Of a stretch of DNA of 25,597 nt, positions 6,261 through 13,011 are shown piece by piece. The position numbers were made by a program, and so were the translations under genes. The DNA lies in contig CABUDN010000012.1 in assembly GCA_902490355.1 (NCBI GenBank), positions 1-25,597 of the forward strand, in the 5' to 3' direction. This stretch comes from an uncultured Oscillibacter sp. Its GTDB lineage: Bacteria; Bacillota; Clostridia; Oscillospirales; Oscillospiraceae. How positions within the stretch are numbered: position 1 is the stretch's first letter; every line of letters starts with the position of its first letter. The notes beneath the pieces are model-generated. The model was not told where the DNA came from. It made no database searches and saw only the letters and a list, made by a program, of their open reading frames with translations.

Positions 6261-7532
6261 TTATTCAGCGGTATAGACCTTTTCACCCGCGCTCCATACC
6301 GCCCGGACGGCGCCCTGCTGGCGCAGGTAGACGCACCGCTCCAGCCGTTCCGCCGGTGTAAGGGGATGGGGCTGGGGGAGGGCATCGTCGGCCACCACCA
6401 TGGCGTGGAGCGGATTGCCCGGGGCAAAGCCCGGGGCCTCGCCGAAGAAGGCGGCGCCAGCGGAGGTGCCCAGGTACCAGCCCTCCGGCACGGTGAGAAA
6501 GTCCGTCTGCCAGTTGTCCAGCATCCGCCGGGCCTTGGAGGCGCGAATGGAGGAAGCCACCACGTCGAACATATTCAGGTGGTCGCCGCCGGCAATGTCA
6601 CTGCCCAGGGCCACCCGGACCCCCTCCTGGAGCATAACCCGCACCGGCGCAGTGCCGGAACAGATATTCTGGTTGGAGTCGGCGCAGTGGACGGCGGTGA
6701 CGCCGGCCTCCCGCATGGCCTGCCGCTCCCGGGCGTCGGACCAGACGCAGTGGGCCATGACCGTGCGGCTGGTCCACAGACCGAATTTGGCATAGGCCTC
6801 CCAGTACTGCTTGCAGTCCGGGTGGAGCTGGCGGACCCATTCCATTTCGGCCTGATTTTCCGACAGGTGGGACTGGATGGGCAGGTTCCGTTCCGCGGCC
6901 AGCTTGCCCAGGAAGGCGAGTACCTCGTCGGAGCAGGAGGGGATAAACCGGGGAGTGAGCATGGGCTTTACATGGCGGAAGGCGGCAGATTCCTCCAGCC
7001 ACTGCAGAGTCTCCCGCATGGATTCCTCCGCGGTTTCCTCCAGCACGCCGGGGAGGGCATTGCGGTCCATGTTCACTTTGCCCACGTAGCCGGTGATGCC
7101 GGCCCGCTCCAGCTCCTCCATCAATATGACGGTGGCGGGGCGGTGGAGGGAGGAGAACATGCACACCCGGGTGGTGCCCCCGGCGATCAGCTCCCGGGCA
7201 AGACGCCGGTAGACCGCCCGGGCATAGTCCGGATCGGCGAAGCGGGCCTCGGTGGGGAAGGCGTAGGCGTTGAGCCAGTCCAGCAGGGGCAGGTCCATGC
7301 CCATGCCCAGCATGGGATACTGGGGTGCGTGGAGATGGAGGTCGGCGAAGGTCTGGAGAATCAGGTCCGAGCCGAAATCCTCCACAAAGGCTCCGGCATA
7401 CTGCTCCGGCAGTACCGGGTAGACGCCCTCAATCCGGCCGTCCCGGGCCACCAGGTAGCCGTTTTCGGTGATCTCCAGCTTTCCCAGTGCGGGAGCGGAG
7501 ACAATGGTGCCCTTGAGAATTGTGACAAACAT
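6261..7532 (-). CDS. guaD: Guanine deaminase
   Basis: A 423-residue amidohydrolase-superfamily enzyme converting guanine to xanthine and ammonia in purine salvage and breakdown. Metal-binding and catalytic features are visible: HLH (H66, H68) in ADLHLHAPQ, H222 in SHLSENQAE, H261 in MAHCV, and D312 in LGSDIAGG, all as expected for the zinc-dependent ATZ/TRZ-like guanine deaminases. ATG 7532 has GAGGTGA upstream (7537-7543). Upstream lies a guanine-class riboswitch and a good promoter, which independently supports the substrate. The gene is monocistronic, convergent with the ABC operon and divergent from a ZIP transporter. The closest alternative would be another amidohydrolase such as a chlorohydrolase-like deaminase, which the riboswitch makes less likely. 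Confidence 0.92.
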   Translation of the reverse strand: MFVTILKGTIVSAPALGKLEITENGYLVARDGRIEGVYPVLPEQYAGAFVEDFGSDLILQTFADLHLHAPQYPMLGMGMDLPLLDWLNAYAFPTEARFADPDYARAVYRRLARELIAGGTTRVCMFSSLHRPATVILMEELERAGITGYVGKVNMDRNALPGVLEETAEESMRETLQWLEESAAFRHVKPMLTPRFIPSCSDEVLAFLGKLAAERNLPIQSHLSENQAEMEWVRQLHPDCKQYWEAYAKFGLWTSRTVMAHCVWSDARERQAMREAGVTAVHCADSNQNICSGTAPVRVMLQEGVRVALGSDIAGGDHLNMFDVVASSIRASKARRMLDNWQTDFLTVPEGWYLGTSAGAAFFGEAPGFAPGNPLHAMVVADDALPQPHPLTPAERLERCVYLRQQGAVRAVWSAGEKVYTAE

Positions 7533-7563
7533 ACGATCACCTCATTGAAAATCAGTTCGGAGC

Positions 7564-7611
7564 AAAAGAAAAAGAGCGCCCGCCGGCAGGGCCGCTGCCG
7601 GATGGACACTC
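7564..7611 (-). terminator. Riboswitch expression platform: terminator in the guaD leader
   Basis: On the minus strand GAGTGTCC (7611-7604) can pair with GGGCGCTC (7581-7574), using two G-U pairs, around an inner stem CCGGCAG/CTGCCGG. A T-rich tail follows (to 7564). The first bases of the outer stem, GAGTG, are also the 3' strand of the aptamer P1 helix, so P1 and the full terminator exclude each other. Confidence 0.72.
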
Positions 7612-7672
7612 ATAGCAGAGCCGTTCGGCGGCCCCGTAGAAACTTTCGCACCGTTTTGCGAAACTATATGAG
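7609..7672 (-). ncRNA. Purine (guanine-class) riboswitch aptamer upstream of guaD
   Basis: Read on the minus strand, the three-way junction of the purine riboswitch is complete. P1 is CTCATA (7672-7667) with TATGAG (7614-7609). P2 is TTTCGCA with TGCGAAA around a loop containing CGG. The J2/3 core is GTTTCTAC, as in the B. subtilis xpt aptamer. P3 is GGGGCC with GGCTCT (two G-U pairs) around loop GCCGAAC. The L2 CGG and L3 CCG can form the loop-loop contact. The base just before the 3' P1 strand TATGAG, equivalent to position 74, is C, which specifies guanine/hypoxanthine rather than adenine. It lies 76 bases upstream of the guaD start. Confidence 0.93.
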
Positions 7673-7691
7673 CAGATGAGATTGTATCTGT

Positions 7692-7720
7692 ATCATACCA
7701 TATCCGCCGGAGGAGTGCAA
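7692..7720 (-). promoter_or_regulatory. Promoter for the guaD riboswitch transcript
   Basis: On the minus strand, -35 TTGCAC (7720-7715), a 17-base spacer and -10 TATGAT (7697-7692) with a TATGG extension. Transcription would start near 7685, about a dozen bases before the aptamer. Confidence 0.8.
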
Positions 7721-7798
7721 GCCCCCGGCACCTTTCCGGCAGCTGCGGCTTATACTGGCATACGGGCGGTGCTCCGTCCGAATTCAGATGAGGCGTTG

Positions 7799-8563
7799 AT
7801 GAGGATGCTGCAATCCATTGGCTGGGCCGCTCTGGGCACCGGCTTTACCTGTTTGATGACGACGTTGGGGGCTGCCGTGGTGTTCTTTTTCGCGGGGGTG
7901 CCCCATCCCCATACCCGGCGGGGCATGCTGGGGTTTGCCGCCGGGGTGATGACGGCGGCGTCGGTATGGAGCCTGCTGCTGCCCGCCATTGAGCGGGCCG
8001 GGGAGCTGGGCGGAATCCCGGCCTGGCTGCCGGCGGCGGCCGGAATGGGACTGGGCGCGGGCTTTTTGTCGGTGCTCGATGCTCTGCTTGCCGGCCTGCG
8101 CCGGGCGCAGGGAGACGAATCCTGGCGTCAGGACGCACTGCTGATGACGGCGATCACGCTGCACAATATTCCGGAGGGAATGGCGGTGGGTCTGGCCTTT
8201 GCTCTGGCAGCTACCGGAGAGGGCTTTGCCGCCGCGTCGGCACTGGCGCTGGGCATTGGAATCCAGAACTTCCCCGAGGGAGCGGCCGTGGCCCTGCCGC
8301 TGCGCCAGGAGGGGTACAGCCGCCTGCGGGCCTTTGCGGGCGGAACGCTTTCCGGCGCGGTGGAGCCGCTGTTCGGGATCCTGGCCGTGCTGGCGTCGGC
8401 CTGGGCCACCCCGCTGATGCCGTGGCTGTTGAGCTTTGCCGCCGGCGCCATGCTCTACGCCGTGGCGGCGGAGCTGGTTCCCCAGGCCCACAGCCGGGCC
8501 GGAACCTGGGGATTTGTGGTGGGGTTTGCCGTGATGATGACCCTGGATGTGGCGCTGGGGTAA
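7799..8563 (+). CDS. ZIP-family metal transporter
   Basis: A 254-residue membrane protein of the ZIP family (GufA/ZupT-like), which carries Zn2+ and other divalent metals into the cytoplasm. The two metal-site motifs are HNIPEG (122-127, helix 4) and QNFPEG (156-161, helix 5), with Q replacing the His seen in many homologues at the second site. About eight hydrophobic segments are visible, and between helices 3 and 4 there is a short loop (about 99-112) lacking the His-rich run of eukaryotic ZIPs. ATG 7799 (alternatively 7805) is preferred, with GATGAGG just upstream; a longer frame from 7676 overlaps the guaD promoter and is not hydrophobic. No convincing + strand promoter was found. The gene converges with cinA across a structured repeat region. 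Confidence 0.87.
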   Translation: MRMLQSIGWAALGTGFTCLMTTLGAAVVFFFAGVPHPHTRRGMLGFAAGVMTAASVWSLLLPAIERAGELGGIPAWLPAAAGMGLGAGFLSVLDALLAGLRRAQGDESWRQDALLMTAITLHNIPEGMAVGLAFALAATGEGFAAASALALGIGIQNFPEGAAVALPLRQEGYSRLRAFAGGTLSGAVEPLFGILAVLASAWATPLMPWLLSFAAGAMLYAVAAELVPQAHSRAGTWGFVVGFAVMMTLDVALG

Positions 8564-8583
8564 AATGGCAAAACCCGGGTACA

Positions 8584-8615
8584 TGCAAGGGCGCGGCCAA
8601 CGGCCGCGCCCCTGA
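8584..8615. repeat. 32-bp palindromic repeat, copy 1
   Basis: Identical to 8814-8845. Its core GGGCGCGGCC (8589-8598) pairs with GGCCGCGCCC (8602-8611) around AAC, a very stable 10-bp GC hairpin. It starts 20 bases after the ZIP stop and has no T-run. Confidence 0.9.
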
Positions 8616-8813
8616 GACTGTCGAAAAAGCGGCAAAGCCACTTTTTCGAATAGATGGCAGCCTGCTGCGCGCAGAATCTGTCTGCCAAAAGCGGACAGAT
8701 TCCACACTTGCAGGCTGAGAGGTGTTTTCAGTCACGCACATGTCGCGGCTGAAAACGGATTTTACTTTTTTCGCGCCTGCGGGCGCGAACTCTGCGAGGC
8801 TTTTGCGGCAAAC
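8616..8813. repeat. Structured non-coding spacer between the two repeat copies
   Basis: No convincing gene. Four further inverted repeats are visible. They are TCGAAAAAG/CTTTTTCGA (8621-8629 with 8641-8649), CAGCCTGC/GCAGGCTG (8658-8665 with 8710-8717) enclosing AATCTGTC/GACAGATT (8675-8682 with 8694-8701), GTTTTCAG/CTGAAAAC (8724-8731 with 8749-8756), and TTCGCGCC/GGCGCGAA (8770-8777 with 8782-8789). This density suggests an intergenic repeat element rather than a simple terminator. Confidence 0.7.
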
Positions 8814-8845
8814 TGCAAGGGCGCGGCCAACGGCCGCGCCCCTGA
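8814..8845. repeat. 32-bp palindromic repeat, copy 2
   Basis: Exact copy of 8584-8615, offset by 230 bases and in the same orientation. It ends two bases from the cinA stop codon, so it is the first structure in the 3' region of the cinA transcript. Confidence 0.9.
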
Positions 8846-8847
8846 TT

Positions 8848-10113
8848 TTAGAGGAGCGCTTCCACCGGCAGGCCGGTCAGATACCGGCGCAGCACGTCGA
8901 AGGCGTGGTTGGCGGCCAGGCCCCGGATCCGGTCCCGGCGGCGCCGTCCGGAGTCCATCTTCCGGCAGAAGGTGCCGGTGGGGGTGTCCAGACCGATATA
9001 GACGATGCCCACAGGGGTGCCCCGCTCGTCGGGATCGGGACCTGCCACTCCGGTGACGGAGACGGCCAGATCCGCCCCGGTAATCCGCCGGGCCCCCTGG
9101 GCCATGGCCCGGGCGGTCTGCTCCGAGACGGCGCCGTACTGATCCAGAATTTCCTGGGGAACGCCCAGTACGGCGGCCTTGATTTCCGTCCAGTAGCTGA
9201 CCACGCCGCCGCGGAACACGGCGGAGGCGCCGGGCAGGGCGGTGATGCGCTGGGCCACCAGGCCGCCGGTGCAGCTCTCGGCGGTGGCCAGCGTCCAATG
9301 TCGTTCCTTCAAAAGAGACAGGCATACGGACTCCAGATTCTCCACGTCCACTCCGTAGACGATATCCCCCAGGGCGGCGCGGACCTGCTCCACCACCGGG
9401 GCGAGCATGGCCTCCGCCTGAGCGGCATCAGCGGCTTTCGCGGTGGCCCGCAGCCGGACCTCGCAGGGCTTGGCGTAGGTGGCCAGAGTGGGATTTTCCA
9501 TGTGGGACATGGTCTCATGGAGCAGCTGATCCACGGAGGATTCCCCCATGCCGAAGGTCATGATATCCCGGGAGACAATCACCTCCCGGGAAAGACGGCG
9601 CAGATAGGGGACGGCACAGTGGCGGAGCATGGTCTCCATCTCGTGGGGCGGACCGGGCAGCATCAGCACATGGACGCCGTTGCAGGAAAAGGCGCAGCCG
9701 GGAGCGGTGCCCACGGGATTGTCGAACACGGTGCAGCCCTGGGGCAGCATGGCCTGCTGGGCATTGTTTTCCGGCATGGGGACGTGGAGGGCGGACTCAT
9801 AAAAGACCCGGATCTCCTCCAGAATGTCCGGGTGGAGGACCAGAGGCTGGTCAAAGGCGGCGCAGATGGTCTGCTTGGTCAGATCGTCATAGGTGGGGCC
9901 CAGACCGCCGGTGGTGATGAGAATGTCCGCCCGGCGGCGGGCGATGTCCAGCGCCTCCCGGAGCCGCTGGGGATTGTCTCCCACCACGGTGTGCCAGAAG
10001 ACGTTGATGCCCAGGGCGGAGAGCGCCTGGGAGATGGTCTGGGCGTTGGTGTTGGCAATGTTGCCCAGAAGCAGCTCCGTACCTACGGCGATGAGCTCTG
10101 CGGTGTGTGACAT
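8848..10113 (-). CDS. cinA: CinA-like protein: competence/damage-inducible, with nicotinamide-nucleotide amidase domain
   Basis: A 421-residue two-domain protein. Residues 1 to about 170 form the MoaB/MogA-like (COG1058) domain with VGTELLLGNIANTN, TTGGLGPTYDD and LPGPPHEM. Residues of about 255-415 form the PncC-type amidase domain with the catalytic-Ser motif TAESCTGG and a VTGVAGPD motif. The family deamidates nicotinamide mononucleotide in pyridine nucleotide recycling, and the N-terminal domain can hydrolyse ADP-ribose; in naturally competent bacteria the gene is induced with recA. ATG 10113 is chosen because AGGAGGT (10123-10129) lies nine bases upstream; a start at 10149 would have none. 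It follows thiI by 164 bases on the same strand and may be co-transcribed. Confidence 0.92.
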   Translation of the reverse strand: MSHTAELIAVGTELLLGNIANTNAQTISQALSALGINVFWHTVVGDNPQRLREALDIARRRADILITTGGLGPTYDDLTKQTICAAFDQPLVLHPDILEEIRVFYESALHVPMPENNAQQAMLPQGCTVFDNPVGTAPGCAFSCNGVHVLMLPGPPHEMETMLRHCAVPYLRRLSREVIVSRDIMTFGMGESSVDQLLHETMSHMENPTLATYAKPCEVRLRATAKAADAAQAEAMLAPVVEQVRAALGDIVYGVDVENLESVCLSLLKERHWTLATAESCTGGLVAQRITALPGASAVFRGGVVSYWTEIKAAVLGVPQEILDQYGAVSEQTARAMAQGARRITGADLAVSVTGVAGPDPDERGTPVGIVYIGLDTPTGTFCRKMDSGRRRRDRIRGLAANHAFDVLRRYLTGLPVEALL

Positions 10114-10277
10114 GAAATCAGGACCTCCTGAGGCCGGAAAGCCCGGCAAAATCGATTCCCGGGCGGAGGGCCGCCCGGGATGGGGAAACGTGGGGATGCC
10201 CGCGGGATGGAAGGCCGGCCGGGATGCGCCGGACTGTCTGCATGACCCGGCGCCCGGCGGCTGGACCGCGGAGAAGC
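10114..10277 (-). other. thiI-cinA spacer with strong GC hairpins
   Basis: A 164-base spacer without a gene. TCCCGGGCGG (10157-10166) pairs perfectly with CCGCCCGGGA (10171-10180), and next to the cinA ribosome site GCCGG/CCGGC forms a second small hairpin. On the minus strand the large hairpin is followed within six bases by TTTT, a poor terminator at best; it may be an attenuator or processing site (inference). No promoter is evident. Confidence 0.5.
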
Positions 10278-11477
10278 TCAGATTCTGGGCTCGTCGGTGA
10301 TTTTGACCCGGATCCAGGTCTCGCCGGAAAGGGCCTCGGCTACCAGGGCGTCCACGTCCAGGGCGGCCTCGGCCGCCCGCACGTCCTCCAGCGCCGGACG
10401 GGTAGCCGGATGCCGGGGGGTAAAGACGGTGCAGCAGTCCTCATAGGGGAGGATGGAGGTCTCGTACGTGCCGATTTCCCGGGCAATGCGGATGATCTCC
10501 ACCTTGTCCATGCCGATCAGGGGACGCAGCACCGGCATGGAGACCACGTCCTCCGTCACGCCCAGGGCCAGCATGGTCTGGCTGGCCACCTGGCCCAGGG
10601 ATTCGCCCGTGACCAGGGCGCCGGCCCCGGCCTTTTTGGCCACGGCCTGGGCAAGGCGCATCATAAAGCGGCGCATGATGAGGGTGAAGTACTCCTCCGG
10701 GCACTGTTTGCGGATCTCCTCCTGAATCTTGGTGAAGGGAATGATGTGGACGATCATCCGGCCGCAGTAGCCGGTGAGAAGCCGGGCCAGCTCCAGAACC
10801 TTGTCCTGGGCCTGCTGGGAGGTGTAGGGCGGGGAGACGAAGTGCACCATCTCCAGCTCCACGCCCCGGCGGGCCATCATCCAGGAGGAGACGGGGCTGT
10901 CCAGTCCGCCGGAGAGCAGGCTGACGGCGCGGCCGCCCATGCCCACGGGCAATCCGCCGGCGCCGGGGACGGAGGGAGCGTGCACATAGGCGGCGGTTTC
11001 CCGGATCTCCACATATACGGTGAGATCCGGATGGTGGACGTCCACCGTCACATTGGGGAACCGCTCGGCCAGCTCGCCGCCCACGGCCTGGCTGAGCTGG
11101 ATGGAGGTCATGGGGAAGGCCTTGTCCGCCCGCTTGCTCTCCACCTTGAAGCTGCGGGAGCGGGCAAAGGCATCGGCCAGATAGGTCTGGGCAGTGTCCA
11201 CAATGGCCTCCACGGTCTTGCCGCAGGGGACGGCCCGGGCCACGGCGGCCACGCCGAAGATCTGGCGGGCGGCGGCATATGCGGCCTCCATATCGCACGT
11301 GTCGCCCTGGGGTTCGACATAAATGGTGCTCTGCCGGACATAAACCTGGAAGCTGCCGCAGCCCTTGAGGCGGCGGCGGACGTTGGAGACCAGCTTGTCT
11401 TCGAAGGAGCGGCGGTTGAGCCCCTTGAGGACCACCTCGCCCAGCTTCAAAAGCAGCATCTCATTGGTTTGCATCAT
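10278..11477 (-). CDS. thiI: tRNA 4-thiouridine synthase / sulfurtransferase
   Basis: A 399-residue enzyme making 4-thiouridine at tRNA position 8, with a possible role in thiazole synthesis for thiamine. The N-terminal ferredoxin-like region is followed by a THUMP tRNA-binding domain (about 60-167) and a PP-loop adenylation domain with SGGLDSP (189-195). The catalytic-Cys region is LPYEDCCTVF (C348/C349). The length matches the B. subtilis type, which lacks the C-terminal rhodanese domain of E. coli ThiI and takes sulfur from a dedicated NifS-like desulfurase. No such gene is adjacent here. ATG 11477 has GGAGGA (11485-11490) upstream and a candidate promoter at 11516. cinA follows on the same strand. 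Confidence 0.93.
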   Translation of the reverse strand: MMQTNEMLLLKLGEVVLKGLNRRSFEDKLVSNVRRRLKGCGSFQVYVRQSTIYVEPQGDTCDMEAAYAAARQIFGVAAVARAVPCGKTVEAIVDTAQTYLADAFARSRSFKVESKRADKAFPMTSIQLSQAVGGELAERFPNVTVDVHHPDLTVYVEIRETAAYVHAPSVPGAGGLPVGMGGRAVSLLSGGLDSPVSSWMMARRGVELEMVHFVSPPYTSQQAQDKVLELARLLTGYCGRMIVHIIPFTKIQEEIRKQCPEEYFTLIMRRFMMRLAQAVAKKAGAGALVTGESLGQVASQTMLALGVTEDVVSMPVLRPLIGMDKVEIIRIAREIGTYETSILPYEDCCTVFTPRHPATRPALEDVRAAEAALDVDALVAEALSGETWIRVKITDEPRI

Positions 11478-11515
11478 GAAAAAATCCTCCGGATGTAGAA
11501 AAATTCATTGTTTGC

Positions 11516-11521
11516 ATTATA
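11516..11521 (-). promoter_or_regulatory. Candidate -10 of the thiI-cinA promoter
   Basis: The minus strand carries a perfect TATAAT (11521-11516) about 40 bases upstream of thiI. The -35 at 17 bases is T-rich (TTTTTC) and weak. Confidence 0.55.
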
Positions 11522-11577
11522 CAATATTCTCATCAGAAGAAAAAGCCCCTCTTGTCCGGAAAATTTCCAATAATGCG

Positions 11578-11605
11578 GTAACCTTTTGCCGCATGGGGGA
11601 CTCAT
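11578..11605 (+). promoter_or_regulatory. Candidate ECF-type autoregulated promoter
   Basis: GTAACCTTTT (11578-11587) resembles the AAC-containing -35 of ECF sigma promoters, and GACTCAT (11599-11605) follows the AAC after 16 bases, near the CGTC/CGAC-type -10. A hairpin ATGCGG/CCGCAT (11573-11578 with 11589-11594) overlaps it. The match is partial. Confidence 0.45.
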
Positions 11606-11646
11606 AATAAATGACCGGTCTAAAAAAGAAAGGAGCGCCGCGGAAC

Positions 11647-12135
11647 ATGGAGCAAACACGTATGGATAAAGAGACCTTCTGCGCCCAGGTTATCCGGCAT
11701 CAGGAGGCCATGTTCCGTGCCGCCAAGGCGATTTTAAAGCAGGATGAGGATGCGGAGGATGCCGTACAGGAGGCGATCTGTGCCGCGTTCGCGGCCCGGG
11801 ATGGGCTGCGGGATGTGCAAAAGTTCAAGCCGTGGATTCTGCGGATTCTCACCAATAAATGCTACGATGCGTACCGGAAAAAGCGGCCGTCCGTGGATCT
11901 GGAAGAGGTCCAGGACTATTTGCCCGCTTCCGGGACGGATCCCACAGACCGGTTGACGTTGTGGCAGGCGGTTATGAGCCTGAGCGATGATCTGCGGGCG
12001 ACTGTGACGCTTTACTATTATGACGGGCTTTCCGTCCGGGAGATCGGAACCGTTCTGGGAATCAGCGAGGCGGCGGTCAAGACCCGGCTTTCCCGGGGCC
12101 GGGGGCGGCTGCGGCAGCTGTTGAGAGAAGAGTGA
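11647..12135 (+). CDS. ECF RNA polymerase sigma factor, SigV-like
   Basis: A 162-residue group 4 sigma factor. Region 2 spans about residues 12-80 (AILKQDEDAEDAVQEA and FKPWILRILTNKCYD) and region 4 about 103-158 (LYYYDGLSVREIGTVLGISEAAVKTRLSRGR, the -35-binding helix-turn-helix). ATG 11647 has GAAAGGAG (11628-11635) upstream; an in-frame ATG at 11611 is also possible but its ribosome site is weaker. The next gene is an RsiV-like anti-sigma factor nine bases away, which points to the SigV (ECF30) group. In Bacillus, Clostridioides and Enterococcus that group activates lysozyme resistance, such as peptidoglycan O-acetylation and D-alanylation. Targets in this genome cannot be seen. Confidence 0.88.
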   Translation: MEQTRMDKETFCAQVIRHQEAMFRAAKAILKQDEDAEDAVQEAICAAFAARDGLRDVQKFKPWILRILTNKCYDAYRKKRPSVDLEEVQDYLPASGTDPTDRLTLWQAVMSLSDDLRATVTLYYYDGLSVREIGTVLGISEAAVKTRLSRGRGRLRQLLREE

Positions 12136-12144
12136 GGTGCAAAT

Positions 12145-13011
12145 ATGAAGCGCAATGAGATCGACGAGCAGTTTGATCAGGAGCTTCGCAAGCGGGCGGA
12201 ACGGGAGGGGGCTCCCATTCCGGAAGGTTATGCCGGCCGGGTATTTCAGACTTGTGCCGGACTGGAGGAATCATCAATGAAAAATCAACAGAGAACGAAG
12301 AAGAGCGCCTGGCGCTGGGGCGGTGCGGTTGCGGCCGCATTGGCGGTATTGGTTGCGGTGCCGAATCTGTCTCCCACTGCTGCGGCGGCCATGTCGGAGA
12401 TCCCGGTGCTGGGAAGTCTGGTGGAAATTGTCACGTTCCGTGAATACAGCTACGATGACGGCCACAACATTGCGGATGTGGAAGTGCCGGAGCTGAGCGG
12501 CAGCCAGGCGGCGGATGAGATCAACGACCAGGTGCAGGCATATACGGATCAGCTGATTGCCCAGTTCCAGGCCGATTGCGAGGCCACGGGCGAGGGCTAT
12601 CAGGGGCTGGATATCACCAGCTCCGTGGTGACGGACAGCGATGAGTGGTTTACGCTGCGCATTGACGCCACCAAGACCCAGGCCAGCGGCTATGAATTCA
12701 GCCGGTTCTATCATATTGATAAGACCACCGGTGAAACCGTTACCCTCAGCGGCCTCTTTGCGGACGACGCCAATTATGTGGAGGTGCTGAGTGCGGAGGT
12801 GCTGCGTCAGATGGAAGAGCAGATGGCGCAGGACGAGAGCAAGGCCTATTTCACAGAGGAATTTACGGCCATTGACCCGGAGCAGAATTTCTACTGGAAT
12901 ACAGACGGGGATCTGGTGCTGGTGTTCGATGAGTACTCCATTGCGGCCGGATATATGGGCATGCCGGAGTTTGTCATCCCCGCGTCCGTCTATGAGGGAC
13001 TGCTGAAGTGA
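12145..13011 (+). CDS. rsiV: RsiV-like transmembrane anti-sigma factor (DUF3298-type)
   Basis: A 288-residue single-pass membrane protein. A charged cytoplasmic N-terminus (1-56) would hold the sigma factor. One transmembrane helix follows (about 57-76) with an Ala-rich TAAAAM stretch directly after it, which could be a signal-peptidase cleavage site (inference). The extracellular part (about 85-288) has the YSYDDGHNIADVEVPEL start, and later YHIDKTTGETVTLSGLF and FVIPASVYEGLL, typical of the DUF4163/DUF3298 domain pair. In B. subtilis RsiV binds lysozyme directly and is then cut by signal peptidase and RasP, releasing SigV. GAGGTG precedes ATG 12145. The gene lies between the sigma factor and a small lipoprotein. 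Family assignment is by layout and motifs; lysozyme as ligand here is inference. Confidence 0.8.
   Translation: MKRNEIDEQFDQELRKRAEREGAPIPEGYAGRVFQTCAGLEESSMKNQQRTKKSAWRWGGAVAAALAVLVAVPNLSPTAAAAMSEIPVLGSLVEIVTFREYSYDDGHNIADVEVPELSGSQAADEINDQVQAYTDQLIAQFQADCEATGEGYQGLDITSSVVTDSDEWFTLRIDATKTQASGYEFSRFYHIDKTTGETVTLSGLFADDANYVEVLSAEVLRQMEEQMAQDESKAYFTEEFTAIDPEQNFYWNTDGDLVLVFDEYSIAAGYMGMPEFVIPASVYEGLLK

Noticed and set aside
7676..7798. Extension of the ZIP gene to an earlier start
   Set aside because: The extra residues are not hydrophobic, resemble no family, and overlap the guaD promoter; the ATG at 7799 begins a proper first helix.
9566..9591. Perfect 9-bp inverted repeat TCCCGGGAG/CTCCCGGGA inside cinA
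   Set aside because: It arises from coding the repeated Ser-Arg-Glu/Asp in SREVIVSRD with the same codons; no T-tract and no sign of function.
10190..10245. Several GGGATG words in the thiI-cinA spacer as a tandem repeat
   Set aside because: Spacing is irregular and the flanks differ; no repeat unit can be defined.
11611..11646. Earlier ATG for the ECF sigma factor
   Set aside because: The stronger ribosome site GAAAGGAG serves ATG 11647; the extra 12 residues are not typical of the family, although use of this start cannot be excluded.
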